A DNA stretch of 64,000 bases from Gilvimarinus gilvus (GTDB lineage Bacteria > Pseudomonadota > Gammaproteobacteria > Pseudomonadales > Cellvibrionaceae). Every line of letters begins with the position of its first letter. Position 1 is the stretch's first letter. Of this stretch, positions 9,395 to 17,453 are shown in pieces. The DNA is taken from the NCBI RefSeq assembly GCF_030518155.1, contig NZ_JAULRU010000731.1:124001-188000 (forward strand). Reading direction: 5' to 3'. The notes under the pieces are model-generated. The model was not told the DNA's origin and did no database searches. It worked only from the letters and a program-made list of their open reading frames with translations. Position numbers and translations under genes: made by a program.

Positions 9395-11887
9395 ATGATT
9401 CTACTGTGTGCAAAATTTATGATTATTTCTGCTCGTCGCCTACTGTTGATTTCCACCGCAGCTCTTATGAGCCTGTTGATAACTTCCTGTGCCAAGCCCG
9501 ATAACAGCGAAACAACGCAAGCCTCCAAACCCACCGCCGGTGAGTTAAGCTCTGTACTGATATTCAGTAAAACTGCGGATTGGAGTCACGACTCGATACC
9601 GGCCGGGATAGAGGCGGTTTCTGGTCTAGTTACAGAGCTGGGCTTGCAGCCGGTTGCCAGCGTCGACGCTGGCTTATTTAATGACGAAACACTGCAAGAA
9701 ATGGCGGCGATTGTTTTCGTTAATACCACCGGTGACATCCTTAATGATCAGCAGCAATTGGCGATGGAGCGCTATATACAGGCGGGGGGTGGTTTTGTCG
9801 GTATTCACTCTGCTACTGACACCGAACACAAAGGTGGTAAGTGGCCCTGGTATCAGCGCTTAGTCGGTGCCGCGTTTGCCTCTCACCCCGGAGATCCGTC
9901 TAACGTGCAGCGCGCTCGCATTCGAGTGGTTGACGCGCACCACCCCGCAACAGAGTCGTTGCCTGCAGAGTTTGACTTTATTGATGAGTGGTACGATTTC
10001 AAATCCCTGTCAGATCGACGCAAAGATTTACTTACGGTAGATGAGCGTAGCTATCCGGGCGGAAAGCATGGTGATTATCACCCCATTGCCTGGTATAACA
10101 ATTTTGATGGCGGCCGTTCGTTCTATACGGGGCTGGGCCATACTGCTGAGACTTTTAGTCATCCCGTTTTTTTACAGCACTTGAAGGGAGGACTGCAATA
10201 CGCGGTGGCTGAGCGACAGCCTTTGAATTATGCGCTGGCTAAGCCAGATCCGCGTAAATTTAAACGCAATATTCTTGTGGATAATTTGGTCGAGCCTATT
10301 AGTTTCGATGTGTTGCCGGATAATTCGGCGGCCATGATTGGTCAGCGTGAGGGTAAGCTGTTGTGGCTCGATATTGCCACGCAAGAGTTGCAGACAATGG
10401 CAGAGTTTGATGTCTTCACGCCGAAGAAAAAATCCGAGTTTGGTTTGGTGGCTGTAGCGTTTGATCCGTCCTTTTTACAGAATCAGATAATCTACGCCAT
10501 GTACAATTTGGCAGATGCTGCCGGCGAGCACGATTTACTGCAGCGCTTGTCACAGTTTAAGGTAACTGACAAATCAGTCGATATGGCGTCAGAGCAGGTG
10601 TTGATTGATATTCCGAATGATAATACCTGCTGCCATACCGGTGGCAACCTAGAATTTGATCGGCACGGAAATTTATTTGTGGCACTTGGGGATAACTCAA
10701 ATCCGTTTGTCTCCAATGACTCAGGCCCAATGAATAACAAGCCGGATGGCACTCATCACGACGCCCTGAGAAGCTCCGCTAACAGTCAGGATTTGCGCGG
10801 AAAAATCTTGCGTATTACCCCTGACCGTGAGGGCGGCTACGCCATTCCTACAGGCAATTTATTCGCATCGGCCGATGATGGCCGCGCGGAAATTTACGTC
10901 ATGGGTACACGAAACCCGTATACCATTGCCATTGATGACGCTACTGACACACTGTATTACGGCGACGTTGGCCCCGATGCGAAAGCCGATACTGAGGAGT
11001 TTGGCCCACGAGGCTATGATGAAATTAACAAGGTCACTAAACCCGGTTTTTTTGGCTGGCCTACTATGGTCGGCAACAACTTTCCCTACCGTATGTATGA
11101 CTATGAAGCTGGCGAATCTGGCAAACTATTTGATCCGTTAGCGGCAGAAAACTTCTCGCCGCGTAATACCGGACTAAAAACCTTGCCTCCGGCCCAGCCG
11201 GCGTTAATTTGGTACCCCTATGGCGGTTCGGAGCGGTTTCCAGAATTGGGTAAGGGAGGGCGTAATGCTCTTGTCGCCGGGGTATACCCGCAAGGCGAAG
11301 GGTTAGCGTATCCGGATTATTATCAGGGTAAGTTAATCATTGGCGACTTTATGCGCAGCTGGATAAAAGTTGTCACTTTGGACGAGTTTGATCAGGTCGT
11401 TAAAATTGAAGACTTGGCGCCAAGCGTTCAGTTTGCGGGCCCCTTGGATATGAAGATTACCGACGATGGTCGTCTATGGGTATTGGAGTACGGTACTCAG
11501 TGGTGGGGCAGTAGCGCCGATACCAAGCTTAGCTTTATTGAGTTTGACGAAAATGCTGAACTGTCTGTTAGTGAAGAGTCTGCATCTTCGCAAGCCGGAG
11601 GCACTGGGCACGAAGAGCAAATGGCTATTGCCGATGGTAGAGATGCGGCACAGGCTACGGCCTGTATTGCCTGCCATAAAGAAAGAGACGCATCGGTAGG
11701 CCCCAGCTTTTGGGAAATTAAAAACAAATACCGTTCGCTGGAAGACCCCAAAGCTTATATCGCAAAGACAATCGCTGAGGGCAGCAGTGGCAAGTGGGGC
11801 CAGCATGTGATGCCCGCACACAATTTTCTTGATCAAACCACGCGCGAAAACTTGGCCAGCTATATCTTGTCGGTAGCGCAAGAATAA
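9395..11887 (+). CDS. ThuA-like / glucose-sorbosone dehydrogenase / cytochrome c fusion lipoprotein
   Basis: The 830-residue lipoprotein (lipobox LLITSC; an alternative ATG lies at 9419) fuses three modules. Residues about 50-270 form a ThuA-like domain (VLIFSKTADWSHDSIP; GGGFVGIHSATDTE; HPVFLQHLKGG). Residues about 290-710 form a PQQ-type sugar dehydrogenase propeller of the GSDH family (NTCCHTGGNLEFD; LRGKILRITPD; VMGTRNPYTIAID). A c-type cytochrome ends the protein, with CIACH near 755 and a likely axial Met in the VMPAHNFL segment near 803. Such fusions are expected to oxidise sugars or glycosides on the periplasmic side and pass electrons to the respiratory chain. It ends before a strong bidirectional terminator. 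Function is inferred from domains; substrate unknown. Confidence 0.88.
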   Translation: MILLCAKFMIISARRLLLISTAALMSLLITSCAKPDNSETTQASKPTAGELSSVLIFSKTADWSHDSIPAGIEAVSGLVTELGLQPVASVDAGLFNDETLQEMAAIVFVNTTGDILNDQQQLAMERYIQAGGGFVGIHSATDTEHKGGKWPWYQRLVGAAFASHPGDPSNVQRARIRVVDAHHPATESLPAEFDFIDEWYDFKSLSDRRKDLLTVDERSYPGGKHGDYHPIAWYNNFDGGRSFYTGLGHTAETFSHPVFLQHLKGGLQYAVAERQPLNYALAKPDPRKFKRNILVDNLVEPISFDVLPDNSAAMIGQREGKLLWLDIATQELQTMAEFDVFTPKKKSEFGLVAVAFDPSFLQNQIIYAMYNLADAAGEHDLLQRLSQFKVTDKSVDMASEQVLIDIPNDNTCCHTGGNLEFDRHGNLFVALGDNSNPFVSNDSGPMNNKPDGTHHDALRSSANSQDLRGKILRITPDREGGYAIPTGNLFASADDGRAEIYVMGTRNPYTIAIDDATDTLYYGDVGPDAKADTEEFGPRGYDEINKVTKPGFFGWPTMVGNNFPYRMYDYEAGESGKLFDPLAAENFSPRNTGLKTLPPAQPALIWYPYGGSERFPELGKGGRNALVAGVYPQGEGLAYPDYYQGKLIIGDFMRSWIKVVTLDEFDQVVKIEDLAPSVQFAGPLDMKITDDGRLWVLEYGTQWWGSSADTKLSFIEFDENAELSVSEESASSQAGGTGHEEQMAIADGRDAAQATACIACHKERDASVGPSFWEIKNKYRSLEDPKAYIAKTIAEGSSGKWGQHVMPAHNFLDQTTRENLASYILSVAQE

Positions 11888-11922
11888 AGCTGTCGCATAG
11901 TTATAGATTCGTGTTCTGTAGT

Positions 11923-11956
11923 AAAAAAACAGCGCTCAATTGAGCGCTGTTTTTGT
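11923..11956. terminator. Strong bidirectional rho-independent terminator
   Basis: AAACAGCGCTCAA and its exact complement TTGAGCGCTGTTT form a 13-bp near-loopless inverted repeat centred at 11940/11941, flanked by A7 on the left and T5 on the right. It separates the convergent genes at 9395-11887 and 11991-12332 and can stop transcription from both sides. Confidence 0.9.
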
Positions 11957-11990
11957 TTGTCACCTGCAGTGGTTGGTATTGTGGCAGCGA

Positions 11991-12332
11991 CTAAATTTGG
12001 GCGAGCAGTTTGGCAAATCGTTTTGCGTCCTGATCGTGTAAAGGGCTGCAGCGGATACCCAAAATATGCTGACGAATATGCACGGCTTTTGCTGTTAAGG
12101 TCAGGGGAAGATATTTGCTGAGAATATCCGGTAGGTCCTGCGGTTCAAGCACGAGCGTAAATTCATGGTCGGTGGTAATGTTGTGGTCTACCAAAAGGGC
12201 GATTCTTGCCCCCTGCTCAGAAATATCGAGCACATGCGCTTCATAGCGCTGTAAATTATGAGCTAATTCAGCATAGGCTCGCAGAGGCAGGCGCTCGGTA
12301 TCGCGTCGTTCATTCGAAGAAGGTGTATTCAT
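11991..12332 (-). CDS. PilZ-domain protein (c-di-GMP receptor candidate)
   Basis: The 113-residue single-domain protein shows the PilZ signature: an N-terminal arginine motif (ERRDTERLPLRAYAEL) followed about 20 residues later by VLDISEQGARI, the D-x-S-x-x-G strand. These residues usually bind c-di-GMP. It lies 5 bp downstream of a second PilZ gene on the same strand, so the two are almost certainly co-transcribed. Targets are unknown. The REC-GGDEF enzyme at 2476-3396 is the only c-di-GMP synthase in the window. Confidence 0.85.
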   Translation of the reverse strand: MNTPSSNERRDTERLPLRAYAELAHNLQRYEAHVLDISEQGARIALLVDHNITTDHEFTLVLEPQDLPDILSKYLPLTLTAKAVHIRQHILGIRCSPLHDQDAKRFAKLLAQI

Positions 12333-12337
12333 CGCTA

Positions 12338-12697
12338 TTATTGTATTAATTCTGCCAGTTCTCGCTCGGCTTTTTCTGCACTGCCGAGATTCAATTCTAC
12401 CAGTCGGCGTAAATGTCGAATGCTCTCCACATCAATCGTTAGGCAAGACAGACCCACGCCACGGTCAGACTGGTGGGCAACTTCTGTTTTCATGGTAATG
12501 ATAGTTTGATCGGATAGCGCCACCTTAACTAAGATGGGCTCTACCGTGCTACAGGAATCCGGTAATTTGCCATCAAGCAGTAAACCTTTGAGGGATATAT
12601 CTGCCAGTTCAGATTGCCAGTGGAGGCCGTGCTGTGAAAGCTCTACCTTAACGTCGAATTCTATACGGTGAAAGCGGCGACGCTCTTGATCAGACAT
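12338..12697 (-). CDS. PilZ-domain protein
   Basis: The open frame extends to 12787, but the start at 12697 is better: AGGA lies 8 nt upstream and the protein then begins MSDQERRRFHRIEF, the standard opening of short PilZ proteins. The 119-residue product has the RRRFHR motif followed by ELADISLKGLLL (D-x-S-x-x-G), so binding of c-di-GMP is expected. The C-terminal part (LIDVES IRHLRRLVELN) forms the helix common in the PlzD/DgrA type, which often affects motility. It is the first gene of a two-gene PilZ operon with the gene at 11991. Confidence 0.85.
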   Translation of the reverse strand: MSDQERRRFHRIEFDVKVELSQHGLHWQSELADISLKGLLLDGKLPDSCSTVEPILVKVALSDQTIITMKTEVAHQSDRGVGLSCLTIDVESIRHLRRLVELNLGSAEKAERELAELIQ

Positions 12698-12919
12698 AAG
12701 TAGGTCCTGTAATGACGTGAGTCTAGCCGTGATGTGGTGAATGTTGTATACCATTTGAGCTGAGGGCGGGCTCGCTAAATCCCACAATTAGACGTGGTAT
12801 AGCGAGTATGGCAACCCCTCAAACGCAATGTAAACAGGCACTATTAGTGTAGCTGATCATTAGACCCACTGCAGCCTGATATAATTTGCCCAATTTTCTG
12901 ATACGCGACACGAATTGAT

Positions 12920-13825
12920 ATGACAAACTTCCGAATAGGCATAGATTTAGGCGGCACCAAAACCGAAGTTATTGTTCTGGATAGCCAAAGTCAGGAGCTG
13001 TTCCGCCACCGTATTCCGACCCACAGAGATGACTATCAACAAACCTTGAGCGATATTGCCGGGCTGGTCTGCGCTGCCGAAAACGCTGTGAGGCAGGTTG
13101 ATTTGCCAGTTGGTATTGGTATCCCCGGCACAGTTTCGCGAAAAACTGGGTGTGTGAAAAATGCTAATTCCACCTGGTTAAATGGCCAGCCTTTGCAGGT
13201 GGACTTATCGAATAGGCTCAGTCGCGACGTAAAGGTCACCAATGATGCGAACTGTCTGGCGGTATCTGAGGCGTCGGACGGCGCCGGTGCAGATGCTGAG
13301 TTTGTCTTTGCTGCCATTTTGGGGACGGGTTGTGGTGGCGGTGTCTGTTTTGGAGGGCAGCCCCTGGCTGGCCCCAACGGCGTAGGCGGCGAGTGGGGGC
13401 ATAACCCCTTGCCCTGGACGCGCGACGCTCAACTTAACGCCAGGCCTTGTTACTGTGGGCGTAGCGGTTGTCAGGAAACATTCCTGTCGGGTACCGGCAT
13501 CGCTCTTTCATACCGTTTAGCCACAGGGCAGGCTTTGCAAGCTGAAGATATAGTCAATCGCTGGCGTGCGGGAGAACGCACAGCCGGCGAGGTAATGAGT
13601 GCCTACATGGATCAATTGGCCCGGGCATTGGCCGCGGTGATCAATATAATGGACCCCGATGTCATCGTCCTCGGTGGCGGCGCATCGAATATTGCGGAAA
13701 TTTATCAACAAGTGCCCGCCAAACTGGCAGGTTACGTATTTGGCGGGGAGTGTGATACGCCCCTAAAGCAGGCCGTCCACGGCGATTCAAGTGGTGTGCG
13801 TGGCGCGGCTTGGCTGAATGGTTAA
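12920..13825 (+). CDS. mak: ROK-family sugar kinase, fructokinase (Mak-like)
   Basis: The 301-residue product begins with the phosphate-binding motif GIDLGGTKTE and the opening closely follows E. coli Mak (manno/fructokinase) in residues such as RHRIPTHRDDYQQT. The ROK zinc motif is present as CYCGRSGCQETFLSGTG, and GTGCGGG and VIVLGGGAS provide the second nucleotide-binding part. It should phosphorylate fructose or a related hexose with ATP in the cytoplasm. N-acetylglucosamine kinase is the main alternative within the family. No sugar transporter is adjacent. It converges on nhaD, with a heptamer repeat between them. Confidence 0.85.
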   Translation: MTNFRIGIDLGGTKTEVIVLDSQSQELFRHRIPTHRDDYQQTLSDIAGLVCAAENAVRQVDLPVGIGIPGTVSRKTGCVKNANSTWLNGQPLQVDLSNRLSRDVKVTNDANCLAVSEASDGAGADAEFVFAAILGTGCGGGVCFGGQPLAGPNGVGGEWGHNPLPWTRDAQLNARPCYCGRSGCQETFLSGTGIALSYRLATGQALQAEDIVNRWRAGERTAGEVMSAYMDQLARALAAVINIMDPDVIVLGGGASNIAEIYQQVPAKLAGYVFGGECDTPLKQAVHGDSSGVRGAAWLNG

Positions 13826-13837
13826 TTAGGCCAGAAG

Positions 13838-13898
13838 TCTGATGTCCGACGACTGACGCAAAATAATCAGACATCAGACATCAGACATCAGACATCAG
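13838..13898. repeat. Heptanucleotide tandem repeat (TCAGACA) with inverted copy
   Basis: Positions 13867-13898 hold TCAGACA repeated four times plus a partial TCAG, with no mismatch. An inverted copy, GTCTGATGTC, lies at 13838-13847, so the transcript can fold with the array. The stretch fills the 74-bp gap between the convergent mak and nhaD genes and ends 1 bp before the nhaD stop. A related motif (GACATCAGAC) occurs at another convergent junction, 50797-50806. Confidence 0.85.
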
Positions 13899-13899
13899 C

Positions 13900-15345
13900 T
13901 TAATGCTCAAACATTCCGGCATTAAGCCACAGGTGTAAAGCAACGCTGGCGGCGTAGCCGAGCGCTATGACCGGACTCCATTTCAGGTGACCGAAAAAGG
14001 TATAAGCACCGCGAGCCTGCCCCATCAACGCCACGCCCGCAGCGGAACCAATCGACAATAAGCTACCGCCGGTTCCGGCTGTCAGAGTGATTAGCAGCCA
14101 GTGGCCGTGAGACATCTCCGGCTCCATGGTCAGTACGGCGAACATAACCGGAATGTTATCAATCACCGCCGAGGCGACACCGAGAATAATGTTCGTGTTG
14201 GTCGCGCCAAACCCGGTGTAGAGCAGCTCTGACATATACGCCAAATAGCCCATATACCCCAAGCCGCCCACGCACATTACGACACCGTAGAAAAACAGCA
14301 GGGTATCCCACTCGGCGCGGGCCACCTTGCCAAAGACGTCAAACGGGACAACGCCGCCCAGACGCTCCAGGGCTTGTTGGTCGCCGGCGCGTTCGGCCAT
14401 GGCGCGTTTGCGGGCCAGCGAGCCGGGCAATGTGCGACGCAGAAAATAGCCGAAAAATTGCAGGTAACCGAGGCCAGTCATCATGCCCAGTACCGGTGGT
14501 AAGTGCAGCAGCAAATGGCACAAAACCGCCGTGAGAATCGTAAGCAAAAATAGGGTGAGAATACGCAGTGCACCACGTTTAAGCTCAACGTCTTCCTCCA
14601 TGGCTTGTGGTTTACGGTTTTCAACAAAAAAGCTCATGATAGCCGCAGGCACTAAGAAGTTGGCGAGCGAAGGCACGAACAGCGCAAGGAACTCGTGGAA
14701 GTCGACAATACCAGCCTGCCAAACCATTAACGTGGTTATATCGCCAAACGGGCTAAAGGCACCGCCGGCATTGGCGGCAACCACAACGTTAATACAGCAC
14801 AGGTTAATAAAGCGTGTGTCATCTCCCGCCACCTTGACAATAACCGCACACATTAGCAGTGCGGTGGTAAGGTTGTCGGCTATGGGAGAGATGAAAAACG
14901 ACAGGAATCCGGTCAGCCAAAACAGGGCTCGGTAATTGAAACCTTTGCGTACCATCCAGGCGCGCAGCACATCGAATAGGCGTCGCTCTTCCAGAGCGTT
15001 GATGTAAGTCATCGCTACCAACAGGAAAAGCATAAGTTCGGCAAATTCCAGCAGGGTATGACGGAAGGCATGTTCCGCATCGTGCGGCAGACCCGCCTGT
15101 GCGTATACCCAGCCAATACACATCCAAATAACACCGGCGGCGACTAGCACTGGCTTGGACTTACGCAGGTGAAGCTTTTCTTCCAGCATCACTACGATAT
15201 AGGCGATGGCGAACAAGATAACGGCGAAGTAGCCGATAGGAGATGAGATCAAATTAATCGCGCCAGTTGCGGCAAAAGCTTGCGGCGAAATGACGAGCAG
15301 GCACGCGCCGAATATCGCGAGCGCGCGATAAGTCAGTTTTAACAT
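13900..15345 (-). CDS. nhaD: Sodium:proton antiporter NhaD
   Basis: The 481-residue product has an N-terminal signal-like segment and about a dozen hydrophobic helices. It matches the NhaD type of ion-transporter superfamily proteins, including the conserved LEFAELMLFLLVAMTYINALEER and FFISPIADNLTTALLMCAV segments and the C-terminal SVIDNIPVMFAVLTM and GTGGSLLSIGSAAGVALMG segments. It should export Na+ or Li+ against protons at the inner membrane, as expected in a marine organism. A TTG start at 15357 is possible; the ATG at 15345 with GGAA 8 nt upstream is preferred. No regulator is adjacent. Confidence 0.93.
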   Translation of the reverse strand: MLKLTYRALAIFGACLLVISPQAFAATGAINLISSPIGYFAVILFAIAYIVVMLEEKLHLRKSKPVLVAAGVIWMCIGWVYAQAGLPHDAEHAFRHTLLEFAELMLFLLVAMTYINALEERRLFDVLRAWMVRKGFNYRALFWLTGFLSFFISPIADNLTTALLMCAVIVKVAGDDTRFINLCCINVVVAANAGGAFSPFGDITTLMVWQAGIVDFHEFLALFVPSLANFLVPAAIMSFFVENRKPQAMEEDVELKRGALRILTLFLLTILTAVLCHLLLHLPPVLGMMTGLGYLQFFGYFLRRTLPGSLARKRAMAERAGDQQALERLGGVVPFDVFGKVARAEWDTLLFFYGVVMCVGGLGYMGYLAYMSELLYTGFGATNTNIILGVASAVIDNIPVMFAVLTMEPEMSHGHWLLITLTAGTGGSLLSIGSAAGVALMGQARGAYTFFGHLKWSPVIALGYAASVALHLWLNAGMFEH

Positions 15346-15670
15346 GTGAATTTCCAATGCTTCAAAGTGTGGGCCGGTCGTATTTTTAAATGGCGCGAGA
15401 GCTGGGGGGCAGCTTCGCGTGCCGGCTAGTAAGAGGCGCGAATTTTATCATATTTTAGCTGGGCGTAAATAAGTGCAAAGGCGCAGATACCAGTTAAAGT
15501 GGCCGCTTCGTGGTGATAGCGCTACCAAGCACAGCCGTGATGAGATCTGTCAAGCATTGCCGAAGATTGTCAGTTTTAAGGGGCTGCAGTGTCGGAGAGT
15601 TCACAGTTTGAGCAAAGTTGCGGTGCTAAGGTGGCTTCAACGAGATGGTTTACTGATTCTGGAGTCAGCT

Positions 15671-16135
15671 ATGATGTTTAATCGTAAAATGCCACAGGCC
15701 GCTACCGAAGCCATGCAGCACGCGGGTGGCGCGACCCCCAAAGCGGTTGTTGCTAATCCGTTCATTAAAGACGCGACGACTGACAAACGTATTGCCGAAG
15801 TCCCTAGCTCTTTGGCGAGCGCGCACGCGAATTGGAAGCCGGCTGGTGTTTGGCAGGGACGCTTTGATCTGGCGGTATGGTTAAGATTGCCTCAGGGGTG
15901 TCCGGTTCCTTTGCAGTTGGTCATGCGCTACACCGATCAGCGTGGCGAACGCACTGTCGTGGTCGATACCTGTAAGCCGGGCTCATTTAAAAGTGCGTTG
16001 CTAAACGGCAGTGTTGAGTTGACCGTCAATGGAGCGGTGAAGGATATGGGCTTGTATTTGCTCGATCTGCCCGCTGATGTACCTTTGGGGTTAGAGGAGT
16101 GGCACTGCCAGCCGCAAATAAAGCGTAAATCCTAA
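15671..16135 (+). CDS. Hypothetical cytoplasmic protein
   Basis: The frame is open from 15473, but TGGAG about 6 nt before the ATG at 15671 and the poor protein character upstream favour this later start, giving 154 residues. There is no signal peptide or membrane helix. After a low-complexity, alanine-rich N-terminus (about 1-45), the rest looks like a small mixed fold with beta strands (FDLAVWLRLP; LQLVMRYTDQ; RTVVVDTC; VELTVNGAVKDMGLYLLDLP). I do not recognise the family. It lies 57 bp upstream of the solute-binding-like gene on the same strand, so the two may be expressed together. Confidence 0.65.
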   Translation: MMFNRKMPQAATEAMQHAGGATPKAVVANPFIKDATTDKRIAEVPSSLASAHANWKPAGVWQGRFDLAVWLRLPQGCPVPLQLVMRYTDQRGERTVVVDTCKPGSFKSALLNGSVELTVNGAVKDMGLYLLDLPADVPLGLEEWHCQPQIKRKS

Positions 16136-16192
16136 GGTGTCCTAAGTCTGGTGCTATACTTCGACCAACCAGTCGAAGAGATTATCGCCGGA

Positions 16193-17416
16193 ATGAAAAA
16201 GGAATTCCTATCTGCCGTAGGCCTTCTGCTCAGTGTCGTCATGGGGGTGGGGGCTCAGGCCCAAGATCCAGCGCACAGTACAGTTCTCATGGGTACCAAT
16301 GAAGCATCTGCGTACTCGGATGAAAAAGTAAGCTTAGGGCGAGATGGTTCTCTCACCTATGTGGATTGTATTTTCAGTCGTATTCCCTACCAGCTTGAAC
16401 TTAAAGTGCAGCCTTGGCGCCGTGTTCAACAGGAAGTTCGCGCTGGCAATATGGCGGGTTTTTTTACCGCAATGCCCAGCCCTGTATTTGAGCAGTTTGC
16501 CAGTTTAACGAACCCCTTAGTACTGGAGAAATGGTACTGGTTTTCGTTGCCAGGCACGGCTTCAGCGGAAGAGCTAGGCAGTATTCGCACCGGCGCCATT
16601 CTTGGTAGCCATCAGCAGCAGTGGCTTGAGTTTAACGGTGTGACAGAGTATTTAGCCGCACAGGATTTACCGCAGCTCATCAAATTAATGCTGGCCGGTC
16701 GCATTAATACGATACTGGCCGATTATGGACATTTTGCTAAGGCCGCCGGATCATTGGGTGTTGACCCGGCAGATTATCGGGCACAATTTTTCCAATATGT
16801 GCCACTGGGCGTGTATTTTGGGCACCATTTCCTGGAAGACAATCCGCGCTTTCTCAAATTGTTCAATCAGCAAATTCCTCACTGTGTACCGGAAGGTTTT
16901 TCGCTAACACCCAAAGAGCAAACCGTCATTCGCTCGCGGTTACGTGATCACGTACAAAGCTGGCAACAACACTCTGTTTTATTGGATCGCATGCAGTGGC
17001 ACTACGAGCAACCTGCACTGACCGACCAAGAGTTGTTGCACCGGGATACTGTGTGGCGCGAAGCGTTTAATGCAGGTGACCTGGCGCCAATGCTTGAGTT
17101 GCAAGATGAGCAGCTCACAGGCTTTTTGGGGCTATGGAAAACAAAAGTTTCTTATGTTACCGAGATTATTATCACCGACAAACAAGGTGCTAATATAGCG
17201 GTTGCGCCTTATACCTCGGATTATTGGCAAGGTGATGAAGCGAAACACCTACAGGCATATACGATGGACACCGGGAGCTGGCTGTTTTCAGATGTCCTAT
17301 ACGATCAGTCAACCCGGCGCTTTCAAACACAAATCAGTATGCCCATTGATGTCAATGGGCAGCGTGTGGGGGTGATGACCATCGGAGTCGATATTGAAAA
17401 AGCCTTGGGGCATTAG
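16193..17416 (+). CDS. Periplasmic solute-binding-like protein with C-terminal Cache-like segment
   Basis: From the ATG at 16193 (an earlier one at 16151 lacks a signal) the 407-residue product has a signal peptide (MKKEFLSAVGLLLSVVMGVGAQAQ). Residues about 30-255 follow the family 3 solute-binding pattern common in lone proteobacterial sensors (LTYVDCIFSRIPYQLELKVQPWRRVQQEVRAG is its typical early part). Residues about 270-407 look like half of a PDC/Cache sensor (ITDKQGANIAVAPYTSDYWQ, then MPIDVNGQRVGVMTIGVDI). No permease or kinase domain is present. It may sense or bind a small molecule in the periplasm. The gene converges on fadJ with a 14-bp hairpin at the junction. Confidence 0.65.
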   Translation: MKKEFLSAVGLLLSVVMGVGAQAQDPAHSTVLMGTNEASAYSDEKVSLGRDGSLTYVDCIFSRIPYQLELKVQPWRRVQQEVRAGNMAGFFTAMPSPVFEQFASLTNPLVLEKWYWFSLPGTASAEELGSIRTGAILGSHQQQWLEFNGVTEYLAAQDLPQLIKLMLAGRINTILADYGHFAKAAGSLGVDPADYRAQFFQYVPLGVYFGHHFLEDNPRFLKLFNQQIPHCVPEGFSLTPKEQTVIRSRLRDHVQSWQQHSVLLDRMQWHYEQPALTDQELLHRDTVWREAFNAGDLAPMLELQDEQLTGFLGLWKTKVSYVTEIIITDKQGANIAVAPYTSDYWQGDEAKHLQAYTMDTGSWLFSDVLYDQSTRRFQTQISMPIDVNGQRVGVMTIGVDIEKALGH

Positions 17417-17442
17417 ACTCAGAAATTGTTCTGAGTCTAATG
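17411..17442. terminator. Hairpin at convergent junction
   Basis: CATTAGACTCAGAA (17411-17424) and TTCTGAGTCTAATG (17429-17442) are exact complements around a 4-nt loop. The left arm contains the TAG stop codon of the upstream gene. It lies between the convergent genes at 16193 and 17454. There is no clear T-run, so it may act as a mRNA 3'-end stabiliser or a bidirectional terminator. Confidence 0.7.
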
Positions 17443-17453
17443 TGCAATGCTGT

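Noticed and set aside
13867-13898. TCAGACA array as a CRISPR
   Set aside because: The unit is only 7 bp and the copies are contiguous with no spacers.
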